In this document: positions 1 to 4,103 of the stretch, piece by piece | Position numbering within the stretch: position 1 is the stretch's first letter | Layout: each line of letters begins with the position of its first letter | NCBI GenBank assembly: GCA_050725495.1 | Contig: JBOHHM010000099.1 | Location: 1-5,253, forward strand | Direction: 5' to 3' | Source: JBOHHM01 sp050725495 | GTDB taxonomy: Bacteria; Pseudomonadota; Gammaproteobacteria; Burkholderiales; Burkholderiaceae_C | Length of the DNA: 5,253 bases | Position numbers and translations under genes: made by a program | The notes under the pieces: model-generated | What the model saw: the letters and a program-made list of their open reading frames with translations, nothing else | Databases searched by the model: none | What the model was told of the DNA's origin: nothing

Positions 1-242
1 GCCTCGAGCACCCGCAAGGCGTGGGCCAGCAGCTGCTCGCCGGCCGGCGTCAGCTGGGCGCCGCGGCGCCCGCGCGCGACCAGCCTGGCGCCGGCGAGCT
101 GCTCCAGCTCCACCAGGGTCTTGGAGACAGCCGGCTGGCTCAACGCGAGTTTTTCAGCGGCCCGCGCCAGATGCCGCTGCTGCGCGACGGCCACGAAGCA
201 GCGCAGATGACGCAGCTGAACGGCACGCGAAAAAACATCCAA
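1..242 (-). CDS. pcaQ: LysR-type transcriptional regulator, probable PcaQ (N-terminal part, cut by window edge)
   Basis: Only the first 80 codons are present; the rest lies beyond position 1. The translated start reads MDVFSRAVQLRHLRCFVAVA and continues into a classic LysR winged helix-turn-helix at about residues 12-70, with the recognition helix around ALSQPAVSKTLVELE (residues 33-47) and the following LTPAGE turn (64-69). There is no ATG in frame. TTG at 242-240 is the best start because a GGAG Shine-Dalgarno lies 7 nt upstream and a stop codon closes the frame shortly above. The RHLRCF opening, the SQPAVSKTL helix and the divergent position next to pcaH are typical of PcaQ, which in rhizobia and relatives activates pca genes in response to a pathway intermediate. 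The LysR family call is near certain. The PcaQ assignment is an inference from N-terminal similarity and context, as the effector-binding domain is not visible. Confidence 0.85.
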   Translation of the reverse strand, partial: MDVFSRAVQLRHLRCFVAVAQQRHLARAAEKLALSQPAVSKTLVELEQLAGARLVARGRRGAQLTPAGEQLLAHALRVLE

Positions 243-249
243 ATCAGGG

Positions 250-253
250 CTCC
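250..253 (-). promoter_or_regulatory. Ribosome binding site that decides the TTG start of the LysR gene
   Basis: On the minus strand the sequence is GGAG, 7 nt, then TTG (242-240). No ATG or GTG in this frame lies at a better distance, so this site is the main reason for choosing the rare start codon. Confidence 0.6.
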
Positions 254-258
254 GATAA

Positions 259-273
259 ATTACCAATGGTTAT
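259..273. promoter_or_regulatory. Probable LysR/PcaQ binding box
   Basis: ATTACCAATGGTTAT is an interrupted palindrome with ATnACC and GGTnAT half-sites around a 3-nt centre, and it contains the T-N11-A core expected of LysR-type sites. From memory, PcaQ of Sinorhizobium binds a motif close to ATAACC-N4-GGTTAA. The half-sites here are nearly the same, but the spacer is one base shorter. The box lies just upstream of the LysR gene start, where the regulator could repress itself while activating pcaHG on the other side. The palindrome is seen directly; the binding protein is inferred. Confidence 0.6.
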
Positions 274-295
274 TGAAAAACGACTGTTTTTCAAT
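272..295. repeat. Perfect 10-bp inverted repeat with phased A/T tracts in the pcaQ-pcaH promoter region
   Basis: ATTGAAAAAC at 272-281 is repeated exactly as its reverse complement, GTTTTTCAAT, at 286-295, with a 4-nt centre (GACT). The A5 and T5 runs are centred about 11 bp apart, one helical turn, which favours intrinsic bending. TTGAAA, a reasonable -35 hexamer, occurs on both strands within the arms. It overlaps the last two bases of the LysR box. It could be a second operator site, a symmetric promoter element for both divergent genes, or a bend that helps the regulator contact RNA polymerase. No run of T follows it, so a terminator role is unlikely. Confidence 0.6.
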
Positions 296-347
296 TTACA
301 TCAATTATCTTCATGGATAAAGTGCCGGCTGACATTTGAAAACCCTC

Positions 348-352
348 AGGAG
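348..352 (+). promoter_or_regulatory. Ribosome binding site for pcaH
   Basis: AGGAG lies 4 nt ahead of the ATG at 357. It settles the start at 357 against a TTG in the same frame at 336, which would add seven residues not expected in PcaH and would place this Shine-Dalgarno inside the coding region. Confidence 0.7.
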
Positions 353-356
353 CCCC

Positions 357-1073
357 ATGTCCAAGCCTGCCTCTTCGATCACCCCACGCGACTGGTCCAG
401 CCACTCGCCCTATATCTATCCCGACTACAAATCCACCGCCAAACGCGGCCCCACCCAGCCGCTGATTCCGCTCAAGGCCGCGCTGGGCGAACTGAGCCAG
501 CCGGTCTATGGCCATGAAAGCGTGGGCGAGCTCGACCACGACCTGACGCGCAATGCCCGCAAGAACGGCGAACCGATCGGCGAGCGCATGATCCTGACGG
601 GCCAAGTGCTCGACGAAGGCGGCCGCCCGGTACGCAACACGCTGATCGAACTCTGGCAGGCCAACGCCTGCGGCCGCTATGTGCACAAGGTCGACCAGCA
701 CGACGCGCCGCTGGACCCGAACTTCCTGGGCGCCGGCCGCTGCCTGACCGACAGCGAAGGCCGCTACAGGTTTCTGACCATCAAGCCCGGCGCCTACCCC
801 TGGGGCAACCACGCCAACGCCTGGAGGCCCAACCACATCCACCTCTCGCTGTTCGGCCAGCATTTCGCCAGCCGCCTGGTCACGCAGATGTACTTCCCCG
901 GCGACCCGCTGCTGGCCTACGACCCGATCTTCCAGGGCACGCCCGCGAAGGCGCGCGAGCGCCTGATCGCCGACTTCTCGCTGGACCTGACCGAGGAGGG
1001 CTTTGCCCTGGGCTACCAGTTCGACATCGTGCTGCGCGGTGCGAACGAAACCCCGTTTGAAACGAAAGCCTAA
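357..1073 (+). CDS. pcaH: Protocatechuate 3,4-dioxygenase beta subunit
   Basis: This 238-residue protein is the iron-binding subunit of the intradiol ring-cleavage enzyme that converts protocatechuate and O2 to 3-carboxy-cis,cis-muconate, the first step of the protocatechuate branch of the beta-ketoadipate pathway in the cytoplasm. Length matches the family. Alignment by eye to the Pseudomonas putida subunit recovers all non-haem Fe(III) ligands at the same positions: Tyr108 (AGRYVHK), Tyr147 (GAYPW), His160 and His162 (RPNHIHL), plus the active-site Arg157. The shared intradiol motif ELWQANACGRY (98-108) and the C-terminal FDIVLRG block (222-228) are intact. It starts at ATG 357 behind AGGAG. 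It is followed after 63 nt by pcaG, forming an operon, and is divergent from a PcaQ-like regulator that probably activates it. Nothing suggests damage; the enzyme should be catalytically competent with PcaG. Confidence 0.97.
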   Translation: MSKPASSITPRDWSSHSPYIYPDYKSTAKRGPTQPLIPLKAALGELSQPVYGHESVGELDHDLTRNARKNGEPIGERMILTGQVLDEGGRPVRNTLIELWQANACGRYVHKVDQHDAPLDPNFLGAGRCLTDSEGRYRFLTIKPGAYPWGNHANAWRPNHIHLSLFGQHFASRLVTQMYFPGDPLLAYDPIFQGTPAKARERLIADFSLDLTEEGFALGYQFDIVLRGANETPFETKA

Positions 1074-1081
1074 GACTTTGC

Positions 1082-1117
1082 GGGACAGACCGCAGCGCGC
1101 AGTGCCAGCTCTGTCCC
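1082..1117 (+). other. Intercistronic hairpin between pcaH and pcaG
   Basis: GGGACAGA at 1082-1089 pairs perfectly with TCTGTCCC at 1110-1117 around a 20-nt GC-rich loop. It begins 8 nt after the pcaH stop and ends 19 nt before the pcaG start, and it lacks a T tract, so it is not an intrinsic terminator. It may protect the pcaH 3' end or tune pcaG translation; this role is inference. Confidence 0.45.
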
Positions 1118-1136
1118 CAACACGAAAGACCACGCC

Positions 1137-1742
1137 ATGATGACCGCATTGCAAAAAAATTTCGGCCAGACCCCGTCGCAAACCGTGGGGCCCTACTTCG
1201 CCTACGGCCTGACGGCCGAGCAATACCGCTATGACTTCACCCAGGTGTTTGACGGCCAGCTCGCCTTGCCCGGCGCGGCCGGTGAGCCCATCCGCCTCGA
1301 AGGCCGCGTGCTCGATGGCGACGGCCAGCCCATCGCGGACGCCATGGTCGAGATCGGCCATGCCGACGCCTCAGGCCACTACCCGCAAAGCTCGGCCGAT
1401 GTCCAGGCCACGGGCTTTCGCGCCTTCGGCCGCATGGGCACGGGAACGGACGCACACAACCGCTTTGTGTTCCACACCGTCAAGCCGGGCGCGGAAAGCG
1501 CCGGCCAGGCGCCGCACATCAACGTGATCGTGCTGATGCGCGGCCTGCTGGTCCATGCTTTCACGCGGGTCTACTTCAGCGATGAAGCAGCAGCCAATGC
1601 GAGCGATGCCGTGCTGGACTCGGTGCCCGCCGAACGCCGCCCCAGCCTGGTCGCGCAACGCAGCGAACAAGGCGGCACCGTGGTCTACCGCTTTGACATC
1701 CACATGCAGGGACCGCAGGAGACCGTGTTTTTCGACGTGTAG
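1137..1742 (+). CDS. pcaG: Protocatechuate 3,4-dioxygenase alpha subunit
   Basis: This 201-residue protein, the same length as the P. putida subunit, is the alpha partner of PcaH in the protocatechuate 3,4-dioxygenase oligomer. Family marks are TPSQTVGPY near the N-terminus (residues 12-20), the intradiol beta-sandwich with EGRVLDGDGQPI (55-66), FGR (97-99), HTVKPG (113-118), APHIN (125-129) and the C-terminal YRFDIHMQG plus ETVFFDV end. The alpha subunit does not hold the iron but helps line the active site. One oddity: the usual intradiol E-[IV]-W-Q-A-[DN] stretch reads VEIGHAD here (71-77), so the Trp-Gln pair is replaced by Gly-His. There are two tandem ATG codons (1137 and 1140); neither has a strong Shine-Dalgarno, only a purine stretch GAAAGA about 8 nt upstream, so the start may be either. 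Translation may depend on the upstream pcaH message. Confidence 0.96.
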   Translation: MMTALQKNFGQTPSQTVGPYFAYGLTAEQYRYDFTQVFDGQLALPGAAGEPIRLEGRVLDGDGQPIADAMVEIGHADASGHYPQSSADVQATGFRAFGRMGTGTDAHNRFVFHTVKPGAESAGQAPHINVIVLMRGLLVHAFTRVYFSDEAAANASDAVLDSVPAERRPSLVAQRSEQGGTVVYRFDIHMQGPQETVFFDV

Positions 1743-1767
1743 GCAGCCGCTCTGTTTTTGATAGCGC

Positions 1768-1788
1768 CTCACGCCCACCGTGCGTGAG
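1768..1788. repeat. Small intergenic palindrome after pcaG
   Basis: CTCACGC at 1768-1774 pairs exactly with GCGTGAG at 1782-1788 around a 7-nt loop, preceded by a T-rich stretch (TTTTTGATAGCG). It lies between the pcaG stop and the terminator. The layout resembles small dispersed palindromic elements that I recall in intergenic spaces of Comamonadaceae genomes, but this cannot be tested within one window. It may simply be an mRNA-stabilising stem. Confidence 0.45.
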
Positions 1789-1796
1789 CCAGCAAC

Positions 1797-1826
1797 AAAA
1801 AAGCCGCTCAAGGAGCGGCTTTTTTT
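1797..1826. terminator. Bidirectional intrinsic terminator for pcaHG and the convergent cytochrome gene
   Basis: A six-A run leads into GCCGCTC, a 3-nt loop (AAG) and GAGCGGC followed by seven T. The core stem is GC-rich and the A and T tracts extend it to 13 paired bases. Because both flanks are homopolymer runs it can stop transcription from both sides. It sits between the pcaG stop at 1742 and the 3' end of the leftward cytochrome gene at 1842. Confidence 0.93.
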
Positions 1827-1841
1827 GGTGGCTGAGCGGGC

Positions 1842-2507
1842 TCAACGGAACTTCGCCTGCGGCACGGTCTTGAGGTCGTGATCCAGCGTGCTCAGATAAG
1901 CGGCCATGGCCTTGAGTTCGGCATTGGAGAACTGCTTGGCCACGCCGGCCATCACGCCGTTGGAGCGCCCGACCTGGGGGTTGTTCTCGGTCTTGTAGGC
2001 CTTGAGCGCGACAAACAGATAGTCGGCATGCTGGCCCGCGATCTTGGGGTAGCTCGGGTCGATAGGCTTGGCGAAGTTCTCGCCGTGGCAGGACACGCAG
2101 GCGCCCTTCTTGAGCAGTTCGGCCACCTGGACGCTGGGCTCGCGCGAGGCTTTGGGCGGCAGCGTGGCGCCCTCGATCTTGCCATGCGCCTCGTAGTAGG
2201 CGGCTACATCGGCCATGTCCTGGTCGCTCATGCTGTCGGCGATGCCGCGCATCGTGGGATGCTTGCGCTCACCCTGCTTGTAGGCATTGAGGGCCGACAC
2301 AATGTATTTGGCGCCCTGGCCCGAGATCATCGGGACCTTGTAGACCTCGGGAAAACTGGCCTGATAGCCCTCGATGCCATGGCAGCCGACGCACATGGCG
2401 ACTTTCTTCTCGCCCGCCTTGGCATCACCCTTGACTTCCTGGGCGTTGGAGAGGGCCGTCACGCAAGCGACAGCGAAGGCAAATATCGTGGTCAACAACT
2501 TGTTCAT
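1842..2507 (-). CDS. Exported di-haem cytochrome c, c4 family
   Basis: This 221-residue protein has an N-terminal signal peptide (about residues 1-22, MNKLLTTIFAFAVACVTALSNA then QE), followed by two similar cytochrome c domains. Covalent haem sites are CVGCH (39-43) and CVSCH (137-141). Likely distal axial ligands are Met86 (TMRGIAD) and Met186 (GVMAGVA). The internal repeat, the GQxAxYI/GQHADYL motifs after each haem site and the LxxYK blocks are typical of cytochrome c4, a periplasmic carrier that passes electrons from the bc1 complex to terminal oxidases such as cbb3. It is transcribed alone, convergent with pcaG and ending at the shared terminator. It starts at ATG 2507; the leader has a strong TATAAT but no evident Shine-Dalgarno. 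There is no reason to link it functionally to protocatechuate cleavage beyond general aerobic respiration. The family call is secure; the exact redox partner is unknown. Confidence 0.93.
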   Translation of the reverse strand: MNKLLTTIFAFAVACVTALSNAQEVKGDAKAGEKKVAMCVGCHGIEGYQASFPEVYKVPMISGQGAKYIVSALNAYKQGERKHPTMRGIADSMSDQDMADVAAYYEAHGKIEGATLPPKASREPSVQVAELLKKGACVSCHGENFAKPIDPSYPKIAGQHADYLFVALKAYKTENNPQVGRSNGVMAGVAKQFSNAELKAMAAYLSTLDHDLKTVPQAKFR

Positions 2508-2541
2508 TTTGCGCGCACAATGGGGTGAGAGTTCAGACTTG

Positions 2542-2558
2542 TAATCAACTTTTGATTA
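2542..2558. promoter_or_regulatory. Palindrome overlapping the cytochrome promoter, candidate operator
   Basis: TAATCAActtTTGATTA is a perfect 7+7 bp inverted repeat with a 3-nt centre, standing out as AT-rich in GC-rich DNA. It overlaps the -10 element of the leftward cytochrome gene and its expected transcription start, and may also overlap the rightward promoter of the MoxR operon. That placement is where a repressor would act. No regulator gene is visible to match it. Confidence 0.5.
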
Positions 2559-2560
2559 TA
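2555..2560 (-). promoter_or_regulatory. -10 element for the cytochrome gene
   Basis: The minus strand reads TATAAT, a perfect sigma-70 -10 hexamer, 47 nt upstream of the cytochrome ATG. No good -35 lies at 17 nt; a TTGAAA is present but 20 nt away, so the promoter may need an activator or be only moderately strong. Confidence 0.5.
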
Positions 2561-2607
2561 TCCCGCACCATCCCGGCCCCTTTCAACCCATCCAGCCCCG
2601 CACACCC

Positions 2608-3462
2608 ATGAAGTTCCAAGGCTCCCAGAACTACGTCGCCACCCAGGATTTGATGCTCGCCGTGAACGCGTCCATCGCTCTCAAACGCCCGCTGCTGGTC
2701 AAGGGCGAGCCCGGCACCGGCAAGACCATGCTGGCCGAGGAGGTCGCGCAGACGCTGAACATGCCGCTGCTGCAGTGGCATATCAAGTCCACCACCAAGG
2801 CGCAGCAAGGGCTGTACGAATACGACGCGGTCAGCCGCCTGCGCGATTCGCAGCTTGCCGATGTGGACGGTGGCGAGCGCGTCAAAGACATCCACAACTA
2901 CATCCTCAAGGGCGTGCTGTGGCAGGCCTTCACGGCCAAGGAGCCGGTGGCGCTGCTGATCGACGAGATCGACAAGGCCGACATCGAGTTTCCCAACGAC
3001 CTGCTGCGCGAGCTCGACCGCATGGAGTTCTACTGCTACGAAACCCGCGAGCTGATCCAGGCCCGGCACCGCCCGCTGGTCTTCATCACCTCCAACAACG
3101 AGAAGGAACTGCCCGACGCCTTCCTGCGCCGCTGCTTCTTCCACTACATCAAGTTCCCCGACGCCGACACGATGAAACAGATCGTGGACGTGCATTTCCC
3201 CGAACTCAAGAAAGAGCTTCTCACGGCGGCCATGAAGACGTTTTACGACGTGCGCAACCTGCCGGGCCTGAAGAAAAAGCCCAGCACCAGCGAGCTGCTC
3301 GACTGGCTCAAGCTGCTGGTGGCCGAGGACATCCCGCTTCAGGCGCTGCAGAGCAGGGACGACAAGGTCGCCGTGCCGCCGCTGGTGGGCGCCTTGCTCA
3401 AGAACGAGCAGGACGCGACTCTGTTGGAGAAGCTCGTGTTCATGCAGCGCCACAACCGCTGA
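2608..3462 (+). CDS. MoxR-family AAA+ ATPase
   Basis: This 284-residue single-domain AAA+ protein is cytoplasmic and probably acts as a chaperone-like remodeller together with the VWA protein two genes downstream. Visible motifs: Walker A GEPGTGKT (33-40), Walker B LLIDEID (116-122), sensor 1 ITSNN (160-164), arginine-finger region FLRRC (172-176) and the small lid domain with PSTSELLDW (225-233). The block KSTTKAQQGLYEYDAVSRLRDSQ (60-82) and DLLRELDRMEFYCYETRE (131-148) marks the MoxR group that is usually encoded beside CoxE-like VWA proteins, related to CoxD of carbon monoxide dehydrogenase clusters and more distantly to RavA. Only ATG 2608 is plausible as a start, since a stop lies upstream in frame. 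The leader just before it is C-rich with no Shine-Dalgarno. It heads an operon, with 22 nt to the next gene. The client is unknown, and no cox or methanol dehydrogenase genes are in the window. Confidence 0.95.
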   Translation: MKFQGSQNYVATQDLMLAVNASIALKRPLLVKGEPGTGKTMLAEEVAQTLNMPLLQWHIKSTTKAQQGLYEYDAVSRLRDSQLADVDGGERVKDIHNYILKGVLWQAFTAKEPVALLIDEIDKADIEFPNDLLRELDRMEFYCYETRELIQARHRPLVFITSNNEKELPDAFLRRCFFHYIKFPDADTMKQIVDVHFPELKKELLTAAMKTFYDVRNLPGLKKKPSTSELLDWLKLLVAEDIPLQALQSRDDKVAVPPLVGALLKNEQDATLLEKLVFMQRHNR

Positions 3463-3484
3463 ACGTGCTGCGGAACGACGAGCG

Positions 3485-4090
3485 ATGCAAAAACCTGAAC
3501 CCGTAACGCTGGAAGCCCCGCTGCTGCGCCTGGAGCCGATGACGGCCGACCATGCGGTGGCGCTGGAAACCGCGGCGCATGACGGCGAGCTGTGGAAGCT
3601 GCGCGTCACCTCGGTTCCAGCGCCAGGCGAAACGGCGGCCTACATCGCCGCCGCACTCAAAGGCTACGAGGCGGGCCAGATGCTGCCCTTCGTGGTGCGC
3701 GACCTGCCCAGCGGCAAGATCATCGGCAGCACCCGCTACCACGACATCGTGCCGGCGGTGGAGCGGCTGGAGATCGGCTACACCTGGTACGGCTTGAGAT
3801 GGCAGCGCAGCCATGTCAACACCATGGCCAAGCTGCTGCTCATGACCCATGCCTTCGAAACGCTGGGCGCCAAGCTGGTGGGCTGGCGCACCGACAACTA
3901 CAACTTCGCCAGCCAGCGCGCCATCGAGCGCCTGGGCGCCAGGAAGGACGGCGTGCTGCGCCACCATGCGCTGCGACGCGACGGCACGGTGCGCGACACC
4001 GTGATGTACAGCCTGGCAGTGGGCGAATGGCCCGAGGTCAAGGCCCACCTGCAATACCAGTTGGCCAGGCCGCGAACCCCGGCCGAATAA
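3485..4090 (+). CDS. GNAT-family N-acetyltransferase, RimJ/RimL-like
   Basis: This 201-residue protein belongs to the Acetyltransf_3 type of GNAT enzymes, which move an acetyl group from acetyl-CoA to an amino group on a protein or small molecule. Seen in the sequence: an N-terminal LEAPLLRLEPMTADHAVALETAA strand-helix (9-31), a central sheet with GKIIGSTRYHDI (77-88) and LEIGYTWYG (95-103), the acetyl-CoA region WQRSHVNTMAKLLLMTHAFE (106-125), and the C-terminal core LVGWRTDNYNFASQRAIERLGARKDGVLR (131-159), where the N-x-x-S-x-x-A-I-E-x-L-G-A signature is clear. The usual Q/R-x-x-G-x-G/A loop is replaced by a QRSHVNT variant that I recall as normal in this subgroup. A weak GGAA lies 9 nt before the ATG. 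It is co-transcribed, 22 nt after the MoxR gene and 13 nt before the VWA gene. The substrate cannot be predicted; ribosomal protein, toxin or drug targets are all possible. Confidence 0.9.
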   Translation: MQKPEPVTLEAPLLRLEPMTADHAVALETAAHDGELWKLRVTSVPAPGETAAYIAAALKGYEAGQMLPFVVRDLPSGKIIGSTRYHDIVPAVERLEIGYTWYGLRWQRSHVNTMAKLLLMTHAFETLGAKLVGWRTDNYNFASQRAIERLGARKDGVLRHHALRRDGTVRDTVMYSLAVGEWPEVKAHLQYQLARPRTPAE

Positions 4091-4096
4091 AGGGAG
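4091..4096 (+). promoter_or_regulatory. Ribosome binding site for the VWA-domain gene
   Basis: AGGGAG begins right after the TAA of the acetyltransferase gene and ends 7 nt before the ATG at 4104. It is the strongest Shine-Dalgarno in this operon and fixes the start of a gene that runs off the window. Confidence 0.7.
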
Positions 4097-4103
4097 ATCG
4101 CCG

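Noticed and set aside
336..356. TTG start for pcaH seven codons upstream
   Set aside because: The ATG at 357 has AGGAG just ahead of it and gives the usual PcaH length, with iron ligands at the standard residue numbers.
291..1361. Long open frame of 356 codons on the minus strand across pcaH
   Set aside because: It is antisense to pcaH and the start of pcaG, whose products match known families over full length. Its translation is Gly/Val/Ala/Arg-rich with no recognisable domain, as expected for the mirror of GC-rich codons.
1833..1844. Second small hairpin TGAGC-GG-GCTCA at the cytochrome stop codon
   Set aside because: The loop would be only 2 nt, or the stem only 4 bp with a wider loop, and no T tract follows; the nearby strong terminator explains termination.
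1878..2528. 216-codon plus-strand frame over the cytochrome gene
   Set aside because: The minus-strand product has a signal peptide and two haem motifs; the plus-strand frame is its antisense shadow.
2542..2558. FNR-type anaerobic regulator site
   Set aside because: The FNR consensus has TTGAT first and ATCAA second with 4 nt between; here the order is reversed, so the dyad is a different sequence.
2545..3609. Long open frame of 354 codons on the minus strand across the MoxR gene
   Set aside because: It lies opposite a clear AAA+ gene and runs into the divergent promoter and the acetyltransferase gene; no domain is recognisable and codon-position bias follows the plus strand.
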